From positions 1-52,991 of the forward strand of contig CAJTSK010000016.1 of assembly GCA_910578835.1 (NCBI GenBank): a stretch of 52,991 bases of DNA. The letters are read 5' to 3'. This document shows positions 25,491 to 33,626 of the stretch, piece by piece. Under the pieces are notes generated by a model, which searched no databases, had not been told where the DNA came from, and worked only from the letters and a program-made list of their open reading frames with translations. Each line of letters starts with the position of its first letter. Position 1 is the first letter of the stretch. Made by a program: the position numbers and the translations under genes. The stretch comes from an uncultured Muribaculum sp. GTDB lineage: Bacteria; Bacteroidota; Bacteroidia; Bacteroidales; Muribaculaceae.

Positions 25491-27299
25491 ATGAACAAGC
25501 TATATAAATTATTTGCCGCAATAATGGTTGTCGCCACGGCAGCGGGATTTGCATCCTGCTCTGATGATGACAATGATTATGTTCCGGCACAGGTGCCCGG
25601 CAATGCTCAGGTATATTTCAGCAATGCGCAGGAATCTACTGTAAACATTGTAGAGGATCAGACTGAAATTGATGTCAAGGTGCTTCGTCAGGACACTATC
25701 GGCGAACTTACCGTTAATATCGTCGCTAATGATCCTTCCGGAATATTCAATATCCCGTCGACAGTGACATTTGCCGACCGCGAGGCGGTTGCCAACCTCC
25801 ATATCACTTATGACTTTGCCGATATCGAGGGAAATGTGCGCTATCCGATTTCTCTTAAGATTGATGAGAAGGATGCTACTCTCTATGGCGATGCTTCCAC
25901 TTCTTTTGTGGTGCTTTACGCTCCGTGGAAGTCAATCGGAGAGTGCAAGTACACTGATGGCTTGATATCATCACTCTACAATGCCGATCCGTTGACTTAT
26001 CTTGTCGAAGTGGAGGAGAGCATGACCCAGCCCGGTCTTTACCGTATTGTCAATCCTTACGGTGCCGGTTATCCATATAACGAGCCGGGTGATTATGACC
26101 CTGACAATAACTATTACATGACAATCAATGCCACCAACCCCTCTAAGGTATATATGGAGGAGTCTCCTACCGGATGTAACTGGGGAAGAGGCGAATTTAT
26201 ATTCTTCTCTATTGCCGGACTGCGTCTGGCACAGGGCAATCCTGCTGCAGCTGAGGGCTATTATGGTACTGTGAAGAATGGAGTGATAACTTTCCCCAAA
26301 GGCTCGCTCCTTGGCGCTATGGGCGAGGATGGATGGTACACTTGTAACGCCAACGGCAAGTTTAAGCTTGTGCTTCCCGGCGGTATTGACGGTGACTACT
26401 CGATAAGCGCTCCTCTTGCCGGCATAATCGATTATGTAGGCGGAGTGAAGAAGGCTGTTGTCGAGGTTAGCATGGGCAAAGATGTGAAGACTGTAAAGGT
26501 TGCTGTCATTAAGGGCTCAGATACTGAGACGGCTATCGAGGCTATCGAAGAAGATAAGCTTGACGGTGTGGTCACTCTTAACTACTCTGAATCGGAGCAG
26601 ACAGCTGACTTCACATTGGCTGAGGAAGGCACTTACTCGATTGTCGCCATTGCCTACGACAAGAGTGGTGAGGCTCAGGAGACCTATACTACCATGTTCA
26701 GCCACTATGACAATGACAACTGGACTACTCTTGGCGAGTGTGATTATGCCGATGGTCTGCTTCTCCCGCTTTTACAAGGATTCGAGCCGATGAGCTGGCC
26801 TGCGGCGATCCAGCAGCATAACGCGAAGCCGGGTCTCTACCGCGTGTTGCAGCCTTACTGGCCTCTTAACGAGGAGGCTGATGGCGCGCTTGTGATTGAC
26901 GCTACCGATCCTGCCCATGTCTATGTGCCGTATGCTTCTTCCGGTCTTGATGTTGATGGAATACTTGACTGGTATAGCGACGCTGCAAGTTTAATTGACG
27001 CAGGCATGACTATTGAAGATATCCTTGCCGATAGTAAGTTGGAAGTGGTATTCGGTACTTTGGCTGATGGCGTGATTACCATTCCTGTAGGAGGTGCCGG
27101 TGTGATGTTTGACGGTGATAAGTCATCATTCATCCCCTCTAAATATGTGACTGAAATCGTGCTTCCCGGCTCAGGCGATAATGCCTCTACCGTGGCTAAG
27201 GTGAATGTCAAGTCGCTTAACATCGGTAAATTAAGCGTTGAAAAGCGTGGATTTAGCGTAAAGAAGATGCGCTCCGGCGTTAAGAAGGCGGCTATTTAA
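25491..27299 (+). CDS. Large surface lipoprotein with duplicated domain, SusCD operon
   Basis: The 602-aa protein has a lipobox (FASC, Cys 23) followed by SDDD, a strong surface-export signal. A Calx-beta-like domain (about 35-150) precedes two copies of a related module. One starts near residue 150 (GECKYTDGLISSLYN, PGLYRIVNPYG), the other near residue 413 (GECDYADGLLLPLLQ, PGLYRVLQPYW). A spacer beta domain (about 300-405) separates them. The C-terminal tail is basic. It is probably a two-site surface binding protein for the SusCD ligand. No glycosidase motif is visible. Confidence 0.7.
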   Translation: MNKLYKLFAAIMVVATAAGFASCSDDDNDYVPAQVPGNAQVYFSNAQESTVNIVEDQTEIDVKVLRQDTIGELTVNIVANDPSGIFNIPSTVTFADREAVANLHITYDFADIEGNVRYPISLKIDEKDATLYGDASTSFVVLYAPWKSIGECKYTDGLISSLYNADPLTYLVEVEESMTQPGLYRIVNPYGAGYPYNEPGDYDPDNNYYMTINATNPSKVYMEESPTGCNWGRGEFIFFSIAGLRLAQGNPAAAEGYYGTVKNGVITFPKGSLLGAMGEDGWYTCNANGKFKLVLPGGIDGDYSISAPLAGIIDYVGGVKKAVVEVSMGKDVKTVKVAVIKGSDTETAIEAIEEDKLDGVVTLNYSESEQTADFTLAEEGTYSIVAIAYDKSGEAQETYTTMFSHYDNDNWTTLGECDYADGLLLPLLQGFEPMSWPAAIQQHNAKPGLYRVLQPYWPLNEEADGALVIDATDPAHVYVPYASSGLDVDGILDWYSDAASLIDAGMTIEDILADSKLEVVFGTLADGVITIPVGGAGVMFDGDKSSFIPSKYVTEIVLPGSGDNASTVAKVNVKSLNIGKLSVEKRGFSVKKMRSGVKKAAI

Positions 27300-27321
27300 T
27301 AAATTTGAATTTAGTATTGAA

Positions 27322-27358
27322 AACGTGGCATGTCGCTTCCGATATGCCACGTTTTTTT
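27322..27358 (+). terminator. Terminator of the SusCD operon
   Basis: ACGTGGCAT and ATGCCACGT form a 9-bp stem followed by seven T. It starts 24 bases after the stop codon of the 602-aa lipoprotein gene. Confidence 0.85.
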
Positions 27359-27421
27359 GTCGTTTTATTAGCGTATTTAAAAATTTATTGTAAAAATGTT
27401 GGAATTATTAAATATTTGTTA

Positions 27422-27536
27422 TACATTTGTGATGTTAATGATGAATTTCGTATGCAAATGACAAAAATCACATCCCTGTATACACTTTACAACATGTCAG
27501 TATAGGATTGTCGCGAGACAATCCTATACTTTTTTT
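27422..27536 (+). ncRNA. Possible small RNA ending in a very strong terminator
   Basis: A second terminator at 27499-27532 has a perfect 14-bp stem (AGTATAGGATTGTC and complement) with loop GCGA and then seven T. It lies 140 bases beyond the operon terminator, with no gene between. TACATTTG at 27422-27429 fits the -7 consensus, but the upstream box is weak. Either this is a backup terminator or it ends a ~100-nt RNA. Confidence 0.4.
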
Positions 27537-27559
27537 GAGTTGGTGTAGTATTAGGTGGC

Positions 27560-28183
27560 TCAGATTGAGCAAAACAAGATAATCGTTACAGGGACGAGGA
27601 TTTCAAGGATTACTCCCTGAATGATTGCCACCGGGACTGCCTGCTGTCCGCAATTTCTTACAATTACCGGAAGTACTACGTCGATTGATGCTACGCCGGC
27701 AGAGGCTATCGGTGCATACCATCCGAAATATTTGCGTATAAACGGAGCGCAGGTAAGCGATATGATTTCACGTATCATGTTGGAAAGCAAGGCGATGGTG
27801 CCGAGTTCGGCAGCTATCCCGAGTCCTGCCGACGCCTTTTTGTACTCCATGATGAGTACCGATGACAGTGAGTAATAGCCTGCGGCTCCCCCTATAGCGA
27901 GATAATCGTGGAGAGGGTAGGAGTGGAGCAGCAGCCATGCGGCTGTGGTGAAAAGCAGGGTGCCCCCCATTGTGAACAGTGGCAGCAGAAATGACATCAG
28001 GTCGAGCTTCTTGATGGTGGGGATGAGATTCTTGTAGCCAAACTCAAAGCCGATTATGGCAATGAGCAGATAGAGCACATAAATAGAGTAGCCCGACAGC
28101 CCGGTGAGCCAAGGCATGATGTCGTAATAGCCGGTGACAATGCCGGCTATGAAAAAAGCGATTACTATAAGACTACCTTTCAT
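27560..28183 (-). CDS. lysO: LysO family lysine exporter, C-terminal part (separate gene)
   Basis: The 207-aa membrane protein with about six transmembrane segments corresponds to the C-terminal two thirds of E. coli LysO (YbjE, DUF340), which exports lysine. Conserved features are FEFGYKNLIPTIK, the GGAAGYYSLSSVLIMEYK segment and GVASIDVVLPVI. I start at 28183 (MKGSLIVIAFF). This overlaps the upstream N-terminal gene by 11 bases, so the two parts are translationally coupled. The longer frame to 28249 would replace the first membrane segment with unrelated sequence. Confidence 0.82.
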   Translation of the reverse strand: MKGSLIVIAFFIAGIVTGYYDIMPWLTGLSGYSIYVLYLLIAIIGFEFGYKNLIPTIKKLDLMSFLLPLFTMGGTLLFTTAAWLLLHSYPLHDYLAIGGAAGYYSLSSVLIMEYKKASAGLGIAAELGTIALLSNMIREIISLTCAPFIRKYFGWYAPIASAGVASIDVVLPVIVRNCGQQAVPVAIIQGVILEILVPVTIILFCSI

Positions 28184-28451
28184 GGCGGTGACGGCGCGAT
28201 GCGATTTTGTGAAGTAAATATGCGGCGAGCACGCTCCCCAGGGTGGCAAGGCTGCCGATTACGAGTGCCTGAATGCCGTAGACCGAGAGGTGGTCGATGA
28301 CATTGCGGTTGGAGCCTACCGACAGACCGAGCAGGAAAAGCAACGCCCATATGACTATGCTTATGGTGGAGGACGGAAGTTGTGGTACACGCCGGTTGCG
28401 TAGCAGGTAACCGGCAAGGATACTTGTAAAGAGTATGATTAACGGACCCAT
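28173..28451 (-). CDS. LysO family exporter, N-terminal part (separate gene)
   Basis: The 92-aa protein with about three membrane segments matches the N-terminal third of LysO (ILAGYLLRNRR, WALLFLLGLSVGSNRNV). Together with the overlapping downstream gene it would form a two-chain exporter. The frames are clean on both sides, so this is probably a real split rather than a sequencing error. It follows DUF721 by nine bases at the end of the rlmN-recF operon. Confidence 0.8.
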   Translation of the reverse strand: MGPLIILFTSILAGYLLRNRRVPQLPSSTISIVIWALLFLLGLSVGSNRNVIDHLSVYGIQALVIGSLATLGSVLAAYLLHKIASRRHRHER

Positions 28452-28460
28452 GGGGATATG

Positions 28461-28751
28461 TCAATGAAACTGGATTTCTGTTACGACTTGCGCCCCTACC
28501 GCACGGTTAAGTGCTTCGATGAGCTTAGGGCGCATGAATGACAATTCGTTTTTCAGCGAGGCTGAGGATATGTAGAGGTGAAGTACGCCGCGTTCGATGA
28601 AACGTCGCGTAGTGTAGCGGTTGACCCCCGGACCTACGACTTCCGACCAAAGGTAAAGCACCCGCTGTTCGTTGAACTGCGATTCGATGCCGTCGGTCAT
28701 CAGTTTTTCCTTTATTATGTCGGCGAGTAGCTGCGGTTCAGGTCGTTTCAT
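28461..28751 (-). CDS. DUF721 (DciA-like) protein
   Basis: The 96-aa protein has the DUF721 pattern: a helical start (LADIIKEKLMTDG), LYLWSEVVGPGVNRYT, and LHLYISSASLKNELSFMRPKLIEALN. DciA proteins load the replicative helicase in many bacteria, though the short Bacteroidetes versions are less studied. It overlaps the end of recF by 14 bases, fitting a role in DNA metabolism. Confidence 0.85.
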   Translation of the reverse strand: MKRPEPQLLADIIKEKLMTDGIESQFNEQRVLYLWSEVVGPGVNRYTTRRFIERGVLHLYISSASLKNELSFMRPKLIEALNRAVGAQVVTEIQFH

Positions 28752-29865
28752 CGCTTACAGGGTGCTTTATAGGGGCAAGAGCGCCTGACTCGACGAGCCA
28801 CATGCGGTAGTCGCCCGTCGTGCGTGACATTATCTCGTCAAGATGGGTGCGGTTGGTGTCGGTGATAAATATCTGCCCGAATCCTTCGCCGGTGACAATC
28901 TCCATGATATGCTCCACGCGAGTTGCATCGAGCTTATCGAAGATGTCGTCGAGCAGCAGCATCGGAAACATCCCGGACGTGTCGCGCAGAAACTCATATT
29001 GTGCCAGGCGCAGGGCTATCACAAAGGTCTTGCATTGCCCTTGCGAGCCGGCGCGGCGCATCGGCATCCCGTCGAGCAGCATGTCGATGTCATCGCGGTG
29101 AGGACCGACAGTGGTGTGGCATACGGTCTCATCGCGGTGGCGCGAGCGGTCGAGCGCGTCGCAGAGCGATTCCATCCCGTCGTCGGCAAGTGAACAGCGG
29201 TATGACAGGGTGACATGCTCCTCGTCGCCTCCTATGGCGCGGTAATAGCGGTCAAATATCTCGGAGAGCGATGAAATCCATTTGCGGCGCGTGGCGTGAA
29301 GATATGATGCCGCACTCTCCATCTGCATCTCCACGGCAAGATATAGCGCGGGGTCGGCTACGCGGTCGCGCAGCATCTTGTTGCGCTGTTCAAGCCCGCG
29401 GTTGTAGCGTATAAGCCGGTCGAGATACACCGGGTCGCCCTGTGATATGAGCATGTCGATAAGGCGTCGGCGCTCCTCTCCGGTGCCGCGTATAAGGTCG
29501 ATGTCGTGGGGCGATGACAATACCAGCGGAAACAGCCCTATATGGCTCGACAGACGCTGATATTCCTTGCCCATCCTCTTGAGCGACTTGCGTCGTCCCT
29601 TAGCCATGCCGAGCGACAGCTCTTCTTCCACCCCGCGACGGTCGTAGCGCGCGTCAAGCATGGTGAAGTCTTCTCCGCGCTTTATGAGCATGGCGTCGGT
29701 CATGCCGGTAAAACTTTTGCAAAAACTCAGGTAATATATGGCGTCAAGAAGATTGCTCTTCCCCATGCCGTTATTGCCGAGAAAGCAGTTGACCTTGGGC
29801 GAGAAGTCGAGCCCGGCGTCGGCTATATTCTTGAAATTACATATTTTAAGATGCTTGAGAATCAT
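28738..29865 (-). CDS. recF: DNA replication and repair protein RecF
   Basis: Loads RecA at single-strand gaps. The 375-aa protein shows the ABC-type Walker A (FLGNNGMGKSNLLDAIY) near the N terminus, the signature motif around RRAGSQGQCKTFVIALRLAQ and Walker B (PMLLLDDIFDKLD). The length is normal. It overlaps rlmN upstream by 20 bases and DUF721 downstream by 14, so the genes are co-translated. Confidence 0.95.
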   Translation of the reverse strand: MILKHLKICNFKNIADAGLDFSPKVNCFLGNNGMGKSNLLDAIYYLSFCKSFTGMTDAMLIKRGEDFTMLDARYDRRGVEEELSLGMAKGRRKSLKRMGKEYQRLSSHIGLFPLVLSSPHDIDLIRGTGEERRRLIDMLISQGDPVYLDRLIRYNRGLEQRNKMLRDRVADPALYLAVEMQMESAASYLHATRRKWISSLSEIFDRYYRAIGGDEEHVTLSYRCSLADDGMESLCDALDRSRHRDETVCHTTVGPHRDDIDMLLDGMPMRRAGSQGQCKTFVIALRLAQYEFLRDTSGMFPMLLLDDIFDKLDATRVEHIMEIVTGEGFGQIFITDTNRTHLDEIMSRTTGDYRMWLVESGALAPIKHPVSDETT

Positions 29866-30901
29866 CGTTTTCCGGTTTGTTCTGTTTTCCTGCGAGCATA
29901 CCGCATGCGGCAGCTATGTCTTCGCCGCGTGAGGTGCGTATCGTGGCTGTTATGCCGAGGTCGTTGAGGCGGTCGCGGAATGCGGTCATGGTGGATTCGT
30001 CAGATGTGCGCAGGTCGCTGTCGGGGATGGCGTGGAAGCGTATGAGGTTGACACGGCATTCAAGCCCTTTGAGCAAGCGGGCGAGCGACTGTGCGTAACG
30101 CAGGTTGTCGTTGAGGCCGCCCCACATGATATATTCGAGCGACAGGCGGCGCTGATGGCTGAAGTCGTAGCCGCGCAGCAGCTGCAGCACCTCTTTGAGC
30201 GGATAGGCGCGCTCGACAGGCATAAGCGAGGCGCGTTGCTCCGCGAGAGGCGAGTGTACGCTGATGGCTATGTGTACCTTGGTGGTGTCGAGCAGTGTCT
30301 TAAGCTCGTTGATTTTGCCTATTGTCGACACGGTGATGCGCTTTGGGCTCCATGCGAGACCCCAGGGCGCGGTAAGTATTTCGAGTGACGGCAATACGGC
30401 GTCAAGATTGTCCATCGGTTCGCCCATGCCCATGAATACTATGTTGGTCAGTGAACTGCTTTCCGGGATGGAGAGTATCTGGTTGATGATGTCGGTGGCT
30501 GTCAGGTCGCCGTGAAATCCCTGTCGGCCTGTCATGCAAAACCGACATCCCATGCGGCAGCCTGCCTGCGATGATACGCAGAGCGTGGCGCGGTCACGGT
30601 CAGGGATGTAGACAGCCTCTATGTCGCGACCGCCCTTCCCGTCAAACAGATATTTTACCGTGCCGTCACAGGAGCGTGCCTCGGCTTTCGGCGCAAACCG
30701 TCCTACGCGGTAAGCTGCTGAAAGCTTCTCGCGACCTTTTAGCGATATATTGGTCATGGCGTCAATCGAGTCGACGCGTTTCACATAGAGCCAGTCGGCT
30801 ATCTGCTTGGCTGCAAATCCGGGTAGTCCACATGAGGCGGCTACTTCCCGGAGCTGCTCCAGGGTCATTCCTATAAGGGGTTGTTTGGTGTTATCGTTCA
30901 T
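29846..30901 (-). CDS. rlmN: Dual-specificity 23S rRNA/tRNA adenine C2-methyltransferase
   Basis: A radical SAM enzyme that methylates A2503 of 23S rRNA and A37 of some tRNAs. The 351-aa protein shows the iron-sulfur motif CRMGCRFC (C115, C119, C122), the GMGEPMDN segment and the C-terminal mechanistic Cys (about residue 333, in IAAACGML). It is the first gene of the rlmN-recF-DUF721-lysO operon. A minus-strand TAACTTTG at 30935-30928 is a likely -7 element. Confidence 0.95.
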   Translation of the reverse strand: MNDNTKQPLIGMTLEQLREVAASCGLPGFAAKQIADWLYVKRVDSIDAMTNISLKGREKLSAAYRVGRFAPKAEARSCDGTVKYLFDGKGGRDIEAVYIPDRDRATLCVSSQAGCRMGCRFCMTGRQGFHGDLTATDIINQILSIPESSSLTNIVFMGMGEPMDNLDAVLPSLEILTAPWGLAWSPKRITVSTIGKINELKTLLDTTKVHIAISVHSPLAEQRASLMPVERAYPLKEVLQLLRGYDFSHQRRLSLEYIMWGGLNDNLRYAQSLARLLKGLECRVNLIRFHAIPDSDLRTSDESTMTAFRDRLNDLGITATIRTSRGEDIAAACGMLAGKQNKPENDDSQAS

Positions 30902-30927
30902 TGGGAATCACGGCATATATTTCTATA

Positions 30928-30997
30928 CAAAGTTACTGACTTTTTGCAATTTTATCGTGATAGGGAAAGGTAAATTCAATAATTTTGATTATGTTTG
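30928..30997. promoter_or_regulatory. Divergent -7 elements between rlmN and DUF2851 genes
   Basis: TAACTTTG on the minus strand at 30935-30928 reads toward rlmN. TATGTTTG on the plus strand at 30990-30997 reads toward the DUF2851 gene. I did not find convincing -33 boxes for either. Confidence 0.45.
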
Positions 30998-31019
30998 CAC
31001 TATAACTCTCATCCTCGCA

Positions 31020-32315
31020 ATGGAACGACTGATGCAATACATCTGGCAGCATCGCCTATGGCCCGTGGCCGACATGACTACTGTCGACGGCGAGCGCGTA
31101 GGCGTGATTGACCCCGGCAGGCTAAATAGCGATGCAGGTCCCGACTTCTTTAATGCCAAGTTGACAATCAACGGTCAGATGTGGGCGGGCGATGTTGAGA
31201 TACATGTCAAGGCAAGCGACTGGTATCGCCACAATCATCAGGGCGACAAGGCTTATGACTCGGTGGTGCTCCATGTGGTGGGCAAGGATGACGGGCGTGT
31301 GACGCGCTCCGACGGCAGGGTCATACCGCAATTGCGCATGAACTGCGCCCCCGACTTTCACGAACATTACCGGCGTCTCGTGGCGGCATCGGCAACCGAC
31401 CTCCCGTGTCATCAAGAGATGGCGTCGTTGCCCGCCGTACATATCCATTCATGGCTTGACTCGCTTGCCTACGAACGTCTTTACCGCAAGACGGAGCGCA
31501 TAGAGCGCTATCTCGGTCATTTTGCGGGCGACTGGGAGTCGGTATGTTTCGTCACGCTCGCCCGTTCGCTCGGTTTTGGCACTAACAGCGAGCCGTTTGA
31601 GCGGCTTGCATTGAGTGTGCCTCTGAAGTTTCTCGGCAAGCACAGCGACTCGCAGCTGAGTCTGGAAGCATTGCTCTTCGGACAGGCGGGGTTTCTTGAT
31701 AATTTAGTCGAGAGTGACCCGTATATCACGCTTCTTAAGCGTGAATACAGCTTCCTTTCCCATAAATTTTCGTTGCCGAAGCCCGGTCGGCTCGGCTGGA
31801 AGATGGCGCGCATGCGTCCGGCAAATTTTCCCCACCGCCGTATCGCCTTTCTCGCTCTCATGGCGTTTGGGGGATTCCGGCTTATGAGCCGCATATGTGA
31901 ACTGCGGAGGGTAGAGGATGTCGCGAAGCTCTTTGATGCGGAACTGATAGGCTACTGGAGCTCCCACTACACATTTAATTCGAGCCTCGACACGCCTAAG
32001 GCTACAGCGCTCGGGCGCAATGCCGTGGATGTATTGACTATCAATACTGTCATACCGCTGCTGCATGCCTACGGTGTTGCCACAGGCGACACGTCGCTGA
32101 GTGACACTGCCGTGGAGATGCTTCATGCGCTGCGCCCTGAAAGCAATTCGGTGGTGGCGCTGTTTGCGAAACATGGGGTGAAGTGTGACGACGCTTTCAC
32201 CTCCCAGGCACTGCTTCAGCTGCGCCGTGAATATTGTGAGCCCCGCAAGTGTCTCTACTGCCGCATCGGTCACAAAATGCTCTCCCGCCACACCAAATCC
32301 CCCGGCTCGCGCTAA
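31020..32315 (+). CDS. DUF2851 family protein
   Basis: The 431-aa cytoplasmic protein is of a Bacteroidetes family with no established function. The conserved N-terminal block is recognisable (RLNSDAGPDFFNAKLTINGQ, WAGDVEIHVKASDWYRH). Near the C terminus there is a CxxxxCLYC-type cluster (CEPRKCLYCRIG) that could bind metal. I start at 31020 (MERLMQYIWQ), just after a -7-like element. The longer frame back to 30807 lies opposite rlmN and is not conserved-looking. Confidence 0.8.
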   Translation: MERLMQYIWQHRLWPVADMTTVDGERVGVIDPGRLNSDAGPDFFNAKLTINGQMWAGDVEIHVKASDWYRHNHQGDKAYDSVVLHVVGKDDGRVTRSDGRVIPQLRMNCAPDFHEHYRRLVAASATDLPCHQEMASLPAVHIHSWLDSLAYERLYRKTERIERYLGHFAGDWESVCFVTLARSLGFGTNSEPFERLALSVPLKFLGKHSDSQLSLEALLFGQAGFLDNLVESDPYITLLKREYSFLSHKFSLPKPGRLGWKMARMRPANFPHRRIAFLALMAFGGFRLMSRICELRRVEDVAKLFDAELIGYWSSHYTFNSSLDTPKATALGRNAVDVLTINTVIPLLHAYGVATGDTSLSDTAVEMLHALRPESNSVVALFAKHGVKCDDAFTSQALLQLRREYCEPRKCLYCRIGHKMLSRHTKSPGSR

Positions 32316-32395
32316 CCGAGGGTCCGGAGATGTTAACATGTATATAGTCGGGGCGTGAACCGGTAATTCACGTTTCGTTTTTTGTGGATTTTTCG

Positions 32396-32403
32396 TATAT
32401 TTG
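32396..32403 (+). promoter_or_regulatory. -7 element upstream of the NamZ-like gene
   Basis: TATATTTG matches TAnnTTTG, 24 bases before the start codon. T-rich sequence lies upstream but no well-spaced TTTG. The 5' leader then consists almost entirely of the repeat word TATTATTAAACAAGCTC (32406-32422). Confidence 0.5.
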
Positions 32404-32405
32404 CC

Positions 32406-32422
32406 TATTATTAAACAAGCTC
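32406..32422. repeat. Solo copy of the MITE end word before the NamZ-like gene
   Basis: TATTATTAAACAAGCTC matches the last 17 bases of the 348-bp repeat element at 42004-42351. It directly precedes the start codon region (TTAAATG). It may be a solo terminal repeat or a shared leader motif. Confidence 0.5.
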
Positions 32423-32426
32423 TTAA

Positions 32427-33626
32427 ATGATTAATCGCAGTTATAATGCCTCCTGGAGGTATATATTTACAATCGTGGCGTTGTTGTGCCTGTGGAGTCT
32501 GCCTGTTTTTGGAGGGGAGATTACGGTGGGTGCGGCGCGCACTTCGGTTTATGCCCCATTGCTCAAAGGGAAGCGCGTGGCGTTGCTGTCAAACCATACC
32601 GGACTTGTCGGCGCGCGTCACACACTTGACGTGATGCTTGACGAAGGAATCAATGTAGTGACTCTTTTCTCGCCGGAACATGGATTTCGCGGTACGGCTG
32701 ACGCCGGAGAGCATGTGAAGAACGGTGTCGACGAGGTGACCAGCATACCTATCGCGTCGATGTATACCGGCACATCGAAGGGGATAGCCCCGGAGGTGAT
32801 GAAGGGGCTTGACGTGATAGTGGTTGACCTGCAGGATGTGGGCACACGTTTTTATACCTACTATATCACGATGATAAAGGTGATGGAAGAGGCTGCCGCT
32901 GCCGGAAAGAAGGTGGTGGTGCTCGACCGCCCCAATCCGCTCGGCATGGTTGTCGACGGTCCCGTGCTGGATATGTCGCTACGTTCGGGGGTAGGGCGAT
33001 TGCCCGTTCCGGTGCTTCACGGCATGACCCTCGGTGAACTTGCCATGATGGCTAATGGCGAGGGCTGGCTGCGTGAGGGAAGGAAGGTCGACTTGACAGT
33101 GGTGGAGTGTGAGGGCTACACCCACGCATCGCGTTACAAGCTACCGGTGGCACCGTCGCCCAATCTGCGCGACATGACGGCAATCTACCTGTATCCTTCG
33201 CTATGTTTTTTTGAAGGCACGGTGGCGAGTGTCGGTCGTGGTACCGATTTCCCATTTAAAGTCTACGGTCATCCTGATATGCAAAACCGTGGCTTCACGT
33301 TTATGCCGCGCAGCGTGCCCGGAGCTAAGAATCCACCGTTGCTCAACCGCCGTTGCAACGGAGTCGACCTGACACGTTCCGACAGCGACTCGCTGATAGC
33401 GCGCGGGGTCGACTTGACCTATGTGATTGACGCATATCAGTCGATGCCGGCAACCGGACGCTCCAGGTTTTTCTCCGCGTTTTTTGACAAGTTGATAGGC
33501 AACCGTAAAGTGCGCCTCATGATAATCGACGGCCTGTCGGCAGATGAGATAAAGAAGTCGTGGACTGATGAGGTAGAGGAGTTCAAGACGTTGCGTTCAC
33601 AATATCTTTTATACCCTGAGTCATGA
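32427..33626 (+). CDS. namZ: NamZ-type exo-beta-N-acetylmuramidase (DUF1343)
   Basis: NamZ enzymes release N-acetylmuramic acid from peptidoglycan fragments. The 399-aa protein has an N-terminal signal segment (IFTIVALLCLWSLPVFG) and the DUF1343 landmarks LLSNHTGLV, FSPEHGFRG, DVGTRFYTYY, VVLDRPNPLG and FFEGTVASVGRGTDFPF. It acts in the periplasm or at the surface. Its stop overlaps the start of the downstream SSS symporter gene (ATGA), suggesting that the released sugar is the symporter's substrate. Confidence 0.88.
   Translation: MINRSYNASWRYIFTIVALLCLWSLPVFGGEITVGAARTSVYAPLLKGKRVALLSNHTGLVGARHTLDVMLDEGINVVTLFSPEHGFRGTADAGEHVKNGVDEVTSIPIASMYTGTSKGIAPEVMKGLDVIVVDLQDVGTRFYTYYITMIKVMEEAAAAGKKVVVLDRPNPLGMVVDGPVLDMSLRSGVGRLPVPVLHGMTLGELAMMANGEGWLREGRKVDLTVVECEGYTHASRYKLPVAPSPNLRDMTAIYLYPSLCFFEGTVASVGRGTDFPFKVYGHPDMQNRGFTFMPRSVPGAKNPPLLNRRCNGVDLTRSDSDSLIARGVDLTYVIDAYQSMPATGRSRFFSAFFDKLIGNRKVRLMIIDGLSADEIKKSWTDEVEEFKTLRSQYLLYPES

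Noticed and set aside
27305..27505. A 66-codon frame between the two terminators
   Set aside because: It runs through the first terminator hairpin and has no recognisable protein features.
28180..28464. A second frame over the LysO N-terminal gene
   Set aside because: Its translation is proline/histidine-rich with no family match; the membrane-protein frame at 28173-28451 is clearly the real one.
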